DNA of 64,000 nucleotides, taken from NCBI GenBank assembly GCA_026075535.2, contig AP026538.1:5952001-6016000 (forward strand), written 5' to 3'. This DNA is from Tricholoma matsutake. Taxonomy: Eukaryota; Basidiomycota; Agaricomycetes; Agaricales; Tricholomataceae. Numbering within the stretch: position 1 is the first letter of the stretch; the number at the start of each line of letters is the position of its first letter. Below the pieces are notes generated by a model. The model did no database searches, had not been told where the DNA came from, and was given only the letters and a program-made list of their open reading frames with translations. The translations under genes were made by a program, and so were the position numbers. Positions 54,336 to 64,000 of this stretch are shown piece after piece.

Positions 54336-54974
54336 AGGTCTTTACACTCCACCCTTCCCTGTAGACTCCAACTGGAGTCTGACCAGACTGACTGGAGTCC
54401 ACTGGGACTGGTCACCAGCCAACTGCCTGCAAAGTTGCCAGTCCAGTCCCAGTCCAGTCCGACTGGACTCTGAGTGGAATCCACTCAAACACCGGATTCC
54501 ACTTGGACTGGTCCAGTGGAGTCCAGTTGGAGTCCGCTGGGAGTCCACTGGGAGTCCAGTTGGATTCTGCTGAAAAAGTGTGTAAGAAAAGGAATTGAAC
54601 CCAGATCCCTGTCAGTTGCTTATGTAATCATAATACACAATATAACTGTTACACCACAGTACCTTGTGTAAGGTATCATCTACTTGTGTTAGGTACTGTG
54701 GTGTGGCTGTGTATGACAAAGCATATAGCCGCATCATGAAATGTGCCAGCTCATCACTCACCACCACCACCACCATTGACACCACCTCCCTCCCTCCTCT
54801 CTCCACCACCAACACTGTGTGGACACCCACTGCCACCGCTCCCATGCCCAATCCACCATCACCACCACCCGCAAACGCGGTGAATGGATGGGCCCTACAT
54901 AAGTTTTTTTTTGTTTGCTTTTTGTTTTTATAAACTAACTAACCTGTTTCTTTAGCTTTCTAGGTTATAATATA
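54336..54974. mobile_element. CTTTACACTCC-family element, copy G (left part)
   Basis: Starts GTCTTTACACTCCACC in the MULE coding sequence. Subterminal GGAGTCCA/TGGACTCC palindromes (54360-54560), a tRNA-like sequence, CCACCACCACC-rich DNA homologous to F, and TAAGTTTTTTTTTG...CTTTCTAGG at 54901-54966 as in F. It is interrupted at 54974 by the KDZ element; sequence after 63788 (TAGGGACATACC) resembles the continuation in F (TACTGGGGACAACC), so the right part probably lies beyond the window. Confidence 0.7.
54588..54668 (-). ncRNA. tRNA-like sequence in element G
   Basis: Minus strand: TGTGGTGTAACAG (A-box-like) and GGGTTCAATTCC (perfect B-box match GGTTCRANYCC) about 55 nt downstream. Same place and orientation as the left tRNA-like sequence of F, but a different sequence. 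Confidence 0.55.
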
Positions 54975-55523
54975 CTCACCTAACCTTCCCACAGTACCTT
55001 ATATATTAGTTGACATGATCCCATCATGTCATGCCTATTAATCTGTATCAGATCTACTGATTCCCCTTACCCACCAATATGTCCCTCAGATATGTTTGAC
55101 TTTGAGAAGCGAGAATTTTCCTATCAGTGTCAGTATCTGTCCTGACATATCCCGCCTCTTCCCATTGTCAGGTACTATCAGCAAAACCTCGGTTCACCTT
55201 GATCAGCATCCATCACCAGTTGTCGTCCAGCTATTCTTATCCCGTCCTCAGGTGCAATCAGCATAACCTCGGTTCACGTCAATCAGCGCCCATCACTACC
55301 CATCATAGCACCCATCATTATCCAGCGCTCATCGCCATCCATTGCAGTGCCCATCCTGCTTCATATCAATCAGTGCCCATCACTATCCATCATGGTGCTC
55401 ATCGCCATCCACTGCAGCGCCTGTCTTTCCCTTGGTTCACATCTGCAAGTGCCCATCACTGCTTTCGGAATCCAGGCACCTCTTTCCAAATACGTCTAGG
55501 ACTTGCCATGTCACACGGTTCAA
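54975..55523 (+). repeat. Left terminal inverted repeat of the KDZ transposon
   Basis: About 549 bp. The inner half has tandem CGCCCATCACTACCCATC-like words (55270-55470). Open stretches in it are mirrored in the right arm and are not genes. Confidence 0.92.
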
Positions 55524-55567
55524 GTTCTGTGCCCTGTTTCCAGCTACTACTACTGTTTCAATGTGCT

Positions 55568-58500
55568 ATGCCATCGACAGGCCTATCAAGTGGCATCAAG
55601 ATCAACTTTGCTTCTTGGCGCCATGCTGTGCAATGCAGTGTTGTCGTCAGGCTGAATAAAACCACTACACAACTTCGCAAGGAAAGGCAGAGCCTCTATG
55701 ATCAACTTGCTGGTATGCGCTAATGCTCTATACATTGGTGGTAGCTTAATACTTCCTGTTCAGCACTTAGCTTTGCACACCGGGAGGTGTTTTTGGATGA
55801 TGCCATGGATGTTGATGACGCTGAGACAGAGGCACAATGTGAGGAATGTGAGGACATAGAAGGAGAGAATGCTGGTTTGTATACCTTGCCAACAGGAGAG
55901 GAAGGTATGCTTCACAGCCATGCTGGAGGAGAGACAATCTTCCAACAAATCATAGACAGTGTTGATTCCCAGTACGTCCTTCATTCATTTTCTCTTTACA
56001 TCTGTCGTGATCTATCTATAGCAAATGAGGTGATCTACATACACGGAAGAATAGGATACAAGAGCGCATCAATTTGTGGCGCAAGCAGCTACCATTGTTA
56101 GTAAATGCTTACCTTGTGTGGAGAAAGGACCGCACTTGCTCTTTGCAATCAGATGCACCATCGATGTCAGCGCCTGTCGATATGGTAGACGAGCCCACTA
56201 CAAATTTGATCTGGAAGATTGTGATCCTTGATTTCTATGGTACGTGCACATAATAGGTTGTTAGGATATGCTGACTTAGTTCACTTTGACAGAATACATG
56301 ACCCATTCATTTACATATGCATCAGATACAACTTACACAAATGAGACCCTTGCCTGCCATGGGTTCATCGGCACTTCTCCTGAAAAACCTGTCATTGCAT
56401 TCTCTTTCCAGCTGTTTGAAGTATATTGTCAGTTACATTGTGTCTGTCCACGTTTAAGCCTTGATGCCCTTTCGAGAAGTTTGAATCACCTCCATCATGT
56501 GAGAAGTCTTTCTCTCATTGTGTTGTCACTCATAAATACTTTCTCATAGGTTCCATGGAAATCCTATCTAGCAGAACAGCTCAGCAGTGCGTACGACTGC
56601 TATTTAGAGATACTGCGTGTGGTGGACGTGCATGTGCAGCGAGCACTGGTTAGAGATGGAGATTGGAACTCATGCCACCTTTGCCCGCCCTGCATGTATA
56701 AACTTACAGATGAGCCACCAATGAAGTTTAGCATGCTGGCGGCAATGGATGGTAATAACTCGCTGAAACTTGTGGACAGTACTTTTTGTTTGGGTTCATC
56801 TCGTACAGATGACCACACCTCAACATCATCTCGATGGCTGACACCAGAAGACATTGATCAGTTCAAGGACAAAGTGGTGAACTCATGTCATAATGTGAGT
56901 CTCCCTTCATGTTCATCATTCTCCCACGTTCAGGTTTCCTTAGCTCTTGGCATGAAAAGTATCCTCTACCAGTACTTCTCAATTTCCAGCAACTATACCA
57001 GATGCAGGTCCATCAACAGCACCCAAAAGTCCATCTGACGTATTCCCACCTAACCTCAACTCGGATGCCAGAGATGCTGATATTGCCTGGCTCAATATTG
57101 CTGAGGATGACAAAACCCAGAAGATAATCAATATCTGTGTTGAGTGCTGGCAAAGTGCAGGACCCGAGGCAAGAAAGAAGATGTTCGCATTGTTTGCTGT
57201 AGCAGGAATTTTTGTGGCCATTTGCTGCCACGGTCATCTCTTGGTCATTTGTGACATGATACATAGCGGAGAATTGTAAGTGCAAGATTCCCTCTCCGAT
57301 TGGCTGATGATATATTGACCCTGGTGACAGGATGAAATATTGCATAGCTGTCATCAATCAGCTCCTTGATCAGTACGGCGAAGACATTGGACTTGGTTAC
57401 GACATCATGTGTGCCTTTATCAAGACCCTGCTGAGAAGTTCTCTGGGAGCAAAGACTGCTGGGTTACATCTACAGGGTGTCGTCCCTGCATTCCACGGCC
57501 ATGCTCATAATTGAGGTTGCCAGGTTCACTGGCATCCAATATATATGGAAGGTGTTGGACTTGAAGATTTCGAAGAATGCGAGCGAACCTTTTACAAATC
57601 TAATGAACTTGCCTCCATTACCCGTCTTGCATCCCCTTTCCATCGCCAACAACAAATCGATGAACACTTCTTCTTCCACGACTTGGATAAGCACGCAGCA
57701 TCAGGTTTGTTTTTCATGGTTCATAAAAATGCACATTGTGATGACATTATGATCAGGAAATTTCATTTTCCAGAACTATCGTCAGGCGCTCAAGAGAATC
57801 AAGACCAGCAGCGAACAACTGGCATTACTCGCTTCCAAGCTTGGTACCACAGCCAAAGATTATGAGGATTATTTAACAAGTGAGTGTGAGTATTTACAGA
57901 ACCTATGTGTTGAGCCACTGGAGGTCGTTCAGAAGGCTGACTATATTGATCATCTCTCCAAGCTGTACCATCTCCAGTAGGCCCTTTGAGCTCCTGTTTA
58001 AGAGTTGCAGTTGACTGATTGTCTTTCTGCTGTGTAGGGGAGAATCTGATAAGGCAAAGGTTGAATATAATCGGCTTGATTACAATATTATTCACAACAA
58101 CTACACCCAGAAGCAAACTGCCGACATCAAGACACACTATAGGACAACCTACACCCGATGGCTCGCCCAGAATGAAGAAGTGTGCCAGTTTGAAGAGGAT
58201 CACCAGATCAAAACGCGCTGGTCTCCTAGCTCACCTGAGTATAATGATGTGCTAGTGATAGTAAGCCAACGTACGTATCGGAAGGCACTCAATGATCTCA
58301 AGCGACTTTTTGTTCAGCGCTTACTTGAACTAACAAAACTTGGAATGAATGGTGTTGGTATGTCAGTACATATTTTGTGGCTTTGATTGACTTCTCACAC
58401 ATCGGTAGCATACAAATTATGAGAAAAGATTGGCAAGGCACTCAAGACTCAAGCGGAAGCTATCCAATGTGCACTCAAGGCTTACAATACTGCTGCAGCA

Positions 58501-59119
58501 CAATTGAACCTGCCTTGCGAAAAACTCACATGGGCAAAGCTCATGGAGACTACGACATTGGCCAAATTTGACTTACTGTGGGACTCATGCCAAGATATAC
58601 GTCAACAGCCTTGGACACAGCCATCCCGCCGCGAGGCGATGAATTTTTATTTCAGCATCCAACTCGCGAAGGAAGAAATTTTATGGCTGAACATCGAAAT
58701 TCGCCGTCTTGTCACCTTCATGATTGATGACCATCATGACTTTTACCATGCTATCGCTGCTAACATGATCATTGATCCTGCTCTTGCTCATGAGCTCTCT
58801 TCTCAATGGGAGTATTGGCAACAAATCCATTCACAGATTGCTTATCATCTTCACCAAACATCACAACTGAAGGGTTTTACTGGTACTCTACTTCCTGGTG
58901 CTCGAGAGGGGTGAGATCTGATTTACAACACCACTGTCAGGCCTCCTTGTTGGGTAGAGACTATCTTTGGATTAGTTGAGACATATGACAAGAGGGACAA
59001 GACAGAAAACGACGAGAATTTGCCAAAGGAAGTGGTCGCCAACTCAGATTTAGTACTTCAGCTGCTCGAAAACATTTCTCTTCAGGACGATATAGATATA
59101 CATAGTGAATCTTTCTAAT
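55568..59119 (+). pseudogene. KDZ transposase, CxC1 type, ten or so exons
   Basis: Likely start ATG 55568, just inside the TIR. Introns placed by GT-AG and frame: 55713-55763, 55972-56021, 56240-56292, 56499-56549, one from 56895 (3' end uncertain), 57276-57330, 57705-57773, 57977-58037, 58358-58408. Blocks in order: QLRKERQSLYDQLA, RIQERINLWRKQLP, NETLACHGFIGTSPEKPV near 56340, CPPCMYKLTDEP near 56690, DGNNSLKLVDS near 56745, then the catalytic region KKMFALFAVAGIF, DMIHSGELMKY, GYDIMCAFIKTLLRSSLG near 57400, VPAFHGHAHN near 57485, CQVHWHP, GVGLEDFEECER near 57555, and C-terminal RLFVQRLLELTKLG near 58310, FDLLWDSCQDIR and KEEILWLNIEIRRL. TGA codons at 57512 (after HAHN, where the family has HNR), 58420 (YKL-TGA) and 58912 fit CGA decay; otherwise the gene is nearly intact. 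A frame uncertainty remains near 56900-57010. Confidence 0.85.
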
Positions 59120-59540
59120 TACTTGTATTACACTTTAATTCTATAACTTGAATGTTTTTCGTGGAACGAAACTCAGATTATGACTCAGAGATGATGTCAT
59201 AATGGTAAAAGTAAGTGAGGGCAACTGAGACAAAGTGATTCCTGACTCAGACAATGGCCAGCCAGGTTTTCATTGTGGTATTGGTCAGATATGAATAATC
59301 AATAGTTGTATTGAAATATAGACTTCAAAGTTGAAGATACTGGTAGGTTGAACACTGCTTTGACTGAAATTCGATTGTCCATATCTGCTGATCACTATCT
59401 GAATTCTTGTTGCTCGATTGATTCACCGGCAGGTTACAGAACTGAAGTTCAAGTATATTCTTGTCATTATCCTTCAGCTTGATGGACATATCACCAACTT
59501 CCACCATTTGCTTGTTCTACACAGGCTATCCAGCAGGGTA
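59120..59540. other. Intergenic region between transposase and gene 2
   Basis: AT-rich, 420 bp. Probably holds the transposase 3' end and the promoter or first exon of gene 2; no signal can be named. Confidence 0.4.
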
Positions 59541-61426
59541 GATTGTGCTGTTTCTATTGAATGCCCTGTCAAATGTACTCATGATCTATTGCTAGCATGC
59601 TGCAATAATGTTCCCATACGAACACCTCATTCAAACTCTCAAATCACCCTCACATGTGTTTGACAACTTACAGGTATGAAATTTGAATATCATTCCGTCG
59701 AGTATCTCAGGTTTAGTAGATAGCCTGACTTGGTAGACTTGATTATTCTATGAGGTCATATCGCATCCAAGTCCCTAGTTTGGATAATCTTCAGGGTTGA
59801 TCAATGCCAAACGGATATAAACTTGACATATCTTGTTTTCTCTCAGTAGCTTCTTGCTTCATTCAACTCACTGCTGTCTGACATGCCATTCAACTCAAAT
59901 GTCCATCTCCAGTCCCCACCTGGTGCAGAAGGTCCTCTCCCCTCGTGGGCAGACCTTAAGTTCAATCCTGTGGGCCTCTACAGCTTGTGACGGTGCCTTG
60001 GAACACTGCCCAAGGAACCAGGTATTTTCACAAGATACAAAGATTCATTTCTTGGCAGCGATATTGCCTGGTTTGCTGCAGGTGCTTCTGAAGATAACAA
60101 GCATCATATTACCTTTCAGCTGCTCTTTACAATCTCAAGAGAGAACTTGCCTATTGGGCCACAGGGCTATCAACTTCATAATGGTGTTTGCACCAATCTT
60201 CATCAACTCACCTTTGATTTGGTGTGTCTGTTCCATACTCATTTAATTTCCTCCCACTCATTACTAACATGAAAATCCAGGCCACGATGTGGGATCGGGC
60301 TTATGGAGGATCCACTGTTATTCTTCATGTAGAGGGCACAACAATTCCAGGAGCTCCTCCTCTTCCCAAATATCTTAAGGCCAATGTCTATCTGCCACCT
60401 CATCTCATTGATGAGACTCCTGACTGTCATTGCCCCATCGCTGCAATCATACAAACTTTCATCGAGGAAATTGGTGTTCCCACAGTCAACCGATGGTCAA
60501 GGGCCACACATAATTTGGGGTGGTCGTTGAATCAAAAGGGACTGGTCTCAACTCCTTCCAACCATTATCCCCACTTGATACCCCCTCCAGTCAGTTCTGG
60601 GTCTGCCCATTACAATTTTCGTGGCCATCCCTATGGCTCGCTTTCCATGCCCACCATGCCTTCCCAACCCTCTGCATCAATCCTGCATCCATCTGTCAGT
60701 TCATCTGCAACCGCTCCCCCTGTTGCACTGCCTTTATTGCAGGCTAGTAGTTCGGACATATATTTTGCCGAGGAACCTGACTCTGGGACGTTGGCTTTGA
60801 TGGACGCCACAGAACAATTAGCTTTTCTTAAAGCGTGATTAGAATGGGCAGACCAGAAGGAGGAGGTGTATCAAATCGAGATTGCGGACTTACAGAATGA
60901 ACTAGCAAAAACCTTTGCCAAATTACAGAAGCAAGAGGCTATTTTAGCACAATATACTTCCCGCGGTGGGAGCACATCAAGTTCTTTGCAGCCTCCTTCG
61001 CCATCACCTCAACGCACTTCACCTTTTCACTCCGTACAGTCCCCAAATCTTGCAATGCACCGTGTTCTGCCTAAGGTTTCATCCTCCACTGCTACACCTT
61101 CCAAGTTCCCTCAACCTGCTACCCTGAATTTGGAACCAGCAACTCCTTCAGTTCCCAGATCATCTAAGACTCCACGCTCCAAAGCTAAGCCAAAAAAGGA
61201 AGATGAACTTGCCACTGTGACCAATTTGGGTCCCACCACCATTCAATTCATCGTGGCTCATAATCTCACCCACATCGCACCCATGGTTGCTCTGGTTGTC
61301 CAGCACAACCCAGCTCCCCAGTGGAGCACAATGCTTGCTGCGTTGTCTCTGTCTGACACAGATCGTAGTTTATTGCTCGAAGCCTTGACAAGTGACTGGA
61401 TGGCTGGAAATGAAGGTGGAAATTAG
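59541..61426 (+). pseudogene. KDZ-transposon gene 2, unknown function
   Basis: Multi-exon gene reconstructed from frames. Readable pieces: LFLLNALSNVLMIYC near 59550 and HLIQTLKSPSHVFDNLQ near 59640; RYKDSFLGSDIAWFAAG near 60040-60085, HHITFQLLFTISRENLP near 60100 and HNGVCTNLHQLTFDL near 60180-60222; a 57-bp intron 60223-60280 with ACTAAC branch site; then ATMWDRAYGGSTVILHVEG, LPKYLKANVYLPPHLIDE near 60370; a Ser/Pro-rich stretch; a coiled coil QIEIADLQNELAKTFAKLQ near 60880; another S/T/P-rich stretch; and C-terminal LALSLSDTDRSLLLEALTS. TGA codons at about 59987 and at 60836, the latter between KA and LEWADQ, are likely decayed arginines. I recognise no catalytic motif; not a TET/JBP dioxygenase by eye. 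Confidence 0.6.
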
Positions 61427-61693
61427 GAAATAGTAATTGCATCACCACAAGCTCGATTAAAAAAAATCTATGTTATTCCACATGTGTATCTGTTTCATAT
61501 TTCCTTTTATGACCTAGAAATATGTTTTATGTTTGATCTTTAGTGAACCACACTAACAAGTACCTCTGTTTGAACATTACGCACAGTTTTTTCAACTTTA
61601 TTCCTCTTGTCTACCGCCGTATGGTTGCTTTCACAATGTATCTTTACTTCGCGTTCTTGCATCCTGAGCTTTTCCACTCTGAACAAACTCACC

Positions 61694-63108
61694 ATGCCAC
61701 CAATGTTCTCAACCATGAAAATGGTGAGCGCCCTGCAACAGAGAAAGCTGCCAGCACAGAAGCCACTGCCAATTCCCAGTCAACAACGCAGAGAAAAACT
61801 TGCAGTGTGCCAGGAGACTCAATGACTGATGGACAATGCTGTCAGTGAATGGTATACATATACCCTAGCAAAGGCCGATAATCTTAGCAAGCGGTTCAAT
61901 AAAAAACCAAAGATACTTCCTTGATATTTTCTTTCAAGGTGGTGTGAAGATGGTGAACCACCATCACAAGACTAATGCATATAACGTATTCAAGAGTTTG
62001 AAGGCAGCAGATTTAAATGAAGGTTTTTTTTTCTTACCATCACATTTGGAGTACCACTGCATGCTGACAATCTTCCTACTTCAGAAGGACACCGGAAAAA
62101 ATTAGTAGCACTCCAGCAGGAATATCAAGAAGAATACGAGGCACTCACCAAAGAAGAAAAGGATGAACTTATTGAAGAATTTGACACCCATAAGCAGGAA
62201 GGCATGAAAATCCATCGACCAACTGCATGCACGTGCATCCAAGATGTAGCTAATGTGGCACGTAATATGCAACTTCTGGTGAGCAGTCATAGAGAAATTA
62301 TCCTTACATGGGTGACATGGACTATAGATGACCGGCCTAACATATCGCATTGGAATTGAAGGCTTTTTCTGTATTGTATGAAATTCTCCTGACTTCCATA
62401 TGAAGCCACATTGGTTTTTTACATCACCGGCACTGGAGGAGTATATGAAGATCGCCGTTCAAAAGAAATGGGACACCACAGAGATTGGTACGAAGCTGGA
62501 GGTGTTTGCAGTTGCTGGATGTGATGTTGTAAGTGAGTGAAAGCCCAATATTATCGTTGAAAAGGCCACAGATTTGACTATGACCCTTCAGATTTACTTC
62601 AAACATCCAAGCAGAAAGCCAATCATCTGAAACGAGAAATTTGGGAGAAGATTAGTGAAATGCTGGGTATGCCCCTCACACTATAGCTATCTACTACCAC
62701 TGATTTCTCTTAGTCGAGATCACTGGCAACCCTAATGCGGTTATGCAGTATGTCAACTATGAAGAAGGAATAATTCAACGCTATGGTGTAGAGTTAACGG
62801 GATGGACTTATGAGAAGTTTGTCAATCCGAGTGAACTCAGCACAGTGGTGGAGCCTTTGCACAAGTTAGTTGATGCCATCAACACAGGCGACTGCAAATT
62901 TGTAAAACTGACCACAGAAGAACATCGGGAGCACCTGGCATCATACAGGGCAAAGATTGCTACAGGGGAACTCAAAGCTCATGAAAGGAAAATACGGAGT
63001 GATGCTGGGACAAAAAAGAGGAAGAGAAAGGCCGTGAACAAGGTTAGTGAGGATGACGAGGAGGACAGCGAGGACCACTCCAAGGGCCTATCTTCCACAA
63101 AATGTTGA
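61694..63108 (+). pseudogene. KDZ-transposon gene 3, conserved unnamed Agaricomycete family
   Basis: Exons read by GT-AG: 61694 to about 62022 (RREKLAVCQETQ, then SEWYTYTLAKADNLSKRFN and after a one-base shift near 61912 FFQGGVKMVNHHHKTNAYN), 62085-62278 (EEYEALTKEEKDELIEEFD, TACTCIQDVANVARNMQLL), a short exon near 62335 (LTYRIGIEGFF), one near 62405-62530 (WFFTSPALEEYMKIAVQKKW, EVFAVAGCDVV), one near 62590-62667, and 62715-63108 (NPNAVMQYVNYEEGIIQRYG, VELTGWTYEKFVNPSELS, ending in a basic KKRKRK and acidic EDDEEDSED tail, nucleus-like). I recall the YGVELxGW / NPSxLS blocks in many Agaricomycete repeat-associated proteins without a known role. TGA at 61823 and the frame shift suggest decay. 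Confidence 0.6.
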
Positions 63109-63239
63109 TGAACCACTGGCAGAAGCACCTCATTCATTGACTCTGACTCTGGCTCCGAGTAGATAACTAACTATAGAACATTGTGAATCCCTCAGTGCAT
63201 TTATGGAACAGTAGTAGTTGTTGGTGAAGCACCCAGAGG

Positions 63240-63788
63240 TTGAACTGTGTGACATGGCAAGTCCTAGATGTATTTGGAAAGAGGTGCCTGGATTCCAAAA
63301 GCAGTGATGGGCGCTTGCAGATGTGAACCAAGGGAAAGACGGGCACTGCAGTGGATGGCGATGAGCACCGTGATGGATAGTGATGGGCACTGATTGATAT
63401 GAAGCGGGATGGGCGCTGCAATGGATGGCAATGAGCACTGGATAGCGATGGGCACTATGATGGGTAGTGATGGGCACTGATTGACATGAACCAAGGTTAT
63501 GCTGATTGTACCTGAGGATGGGATAAGAATAGCCAGATGATGACCAGTGATGGGTGCTGATCAAGGTGAACCGAGGTTTTGCCGATAGTACCTGACAATG
63601 GGAAGAGGCGGGATATGTCGGGACAGATACTGACACTGATAGGAAAATTCTCGCTTCTCAAAGTCAAAAATATCTGAGGGACATATTGGTGGGTAAGGGG
63701 AATCAGTAGATCTGATACAGATTAATAGGCATGACATGATGGGATCATGTCAACTAATATATAAGGTACTGTGGGAAGGTTAGGTGAG
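63240..63788 (-). repeat. Right terminal inverted repeat of the KDZ transposon
   Basis: Inverted copy of 54975-55523, with scattered transitions. Confidence 0.92.
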
Positions 63789-63790
63789 TA

Positions 63791-64000
63791 GGGACATACC
63801 ATGAAACCTAATTCAGTCATGGTTGCCATGCAAGTGAGATCTGTCCTGCAGGATGCTTCCAAAGCCACTTTTCCTGACAATGTATCGTGCTTTGCCCAGT
63901 TGTACCTCTGCTTTTGTCAACCATCTTTTAGCCCTGTTGTATCTCCGCACTGTGCAATGTATATTAGCATGAGCATGTTGCAGGGTGCATTCACATTTGC
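63791..64000. other. Right flank of the KDZ transposon
   Basis: 210 bp with no coding signal; the first dozen bases may resume element G. Confidence 0.4.

Larger units (their letters stand above)
54975..63788. mobile_element. KDZ transposon, CxC1 type, with long TIRs and three genes
   Basis: 8814 bp bounded by inverted repeats of about 549 bp starting CTCACCTAACCTTCCCACAG. The arms differ at scattered positions, mostly C/T or G/A. TA lies at both junctions (54973-54974, 63789-63790), consistent with a TA duplication or a fortuitous match. Contains a multi-exon transposase gene and two further plus-strand genes; nothing else large is inserted. It interrupts element G. Confidence 0.88.

Noticed and set aside
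50885..54668. Functional tRNA genes
   Set aside because: A- and B-box-like parts are present but acceptor stems and normal arm spacing are not convincing.
55127..55567. Upstream extension of the KDZ transposase into the TIR
   Set aside because: The frame is open through the TIR, but the mirrored arm has the same open frame at 63130-63636, so openness there is not evidence of coding.
59541..61426. TET/JBP dioxygenase as cargo of the KDZ element
   Set aside because: Such linkage is known in basidiomycetes, so I looked for the HxD...H pattern in a suitable context, but gene 2 and gene 3 show none.

Overview
The window reads as a transposon nest from a basidiomycete, most likely an Agaricomycete. 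The evidence is short GT-AG introns of about 45-70 bp with CTAAC branch sites, three KDZ-superfamily DNA transposase genes (a class strongly expanded in mushroom-forming fungi), a chromodomain-bearing Ty3/gypsy element and a Ty1/copia element. I recognise no ordinary housekeeping gene. Almost every base can be assigned to a mobile element, a remnant of one, or a repeat array, and the elements are inserted into each other.

Layout. 0.4-4.25 kb: KDZ pseudogene 1 (CxC2 type, minus strand), split by a TA-flanked foldback MITE. 4.3-13.5 kb: a large element with CTTTACACTCC termini; it carries a foldback, a structured repeat cassette, and opposed minisatellite arms around a conserved core, into which an intact copia retrotransposon (7223-12977, LTRs identical by eye, TSD CAAAC) has inserted. 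13.5-15.2 kb: a gypsy solo LTR abutting a broken Agaricomycete-type gene. 15.6-21.1 kb: KDZ pseudogene 2 (CxC2 type, plus strand), interrupted by a TAGTGTTT-terminal element with 8-bp TSD ATCATGGC. 21.8-22.6 kb: solo LTR with TSD CATGC. 23.2-27.4 kb: minisatellite, a second copy of the conserved core and a second structured cassette. 27.7-36.9 kb: gene remnants, a second TAGTGTTT element (TSD TACATGGC), a minisatellite and a decayed copia pol with its 3' LTR. 37.7-39.2 kb: solo LTR and an AFLII-like GCTTAAGC-rich MITE.

39,306-52,700 is one 13.4-kb composite: a TAGTGTTT element (TSD TCCCCAGA) into which a sister element, two MITEs, a full-length chromovirus-type gypsy (42463-50224, TSD GGGAG) and a CTTTACACTCC-family element carrying tRNA-like ends have inserted. 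It is followed by a MULE transposase fragment cut by a further CTTTACACTCC-family element, which is itself cut by the most notable object here: an 8.8-kb KDZ transposon (54975-63788) with about 549-bp terminal inverted repeats, a multi-exon CxC1-type transposase gene and two additional plus-strand genes.

Two themes run through the window. First, decay is dominated by CGA-to-TGA change: the gypsy Pro-Pol frame is continuous over about 4.4 kb except for TGA codons, and KDZ and copia remnants show the same signature, while the young copia shows none. Second, unrelated TIR families share a non-coding cassette built from hairpins and an intron-like segment.
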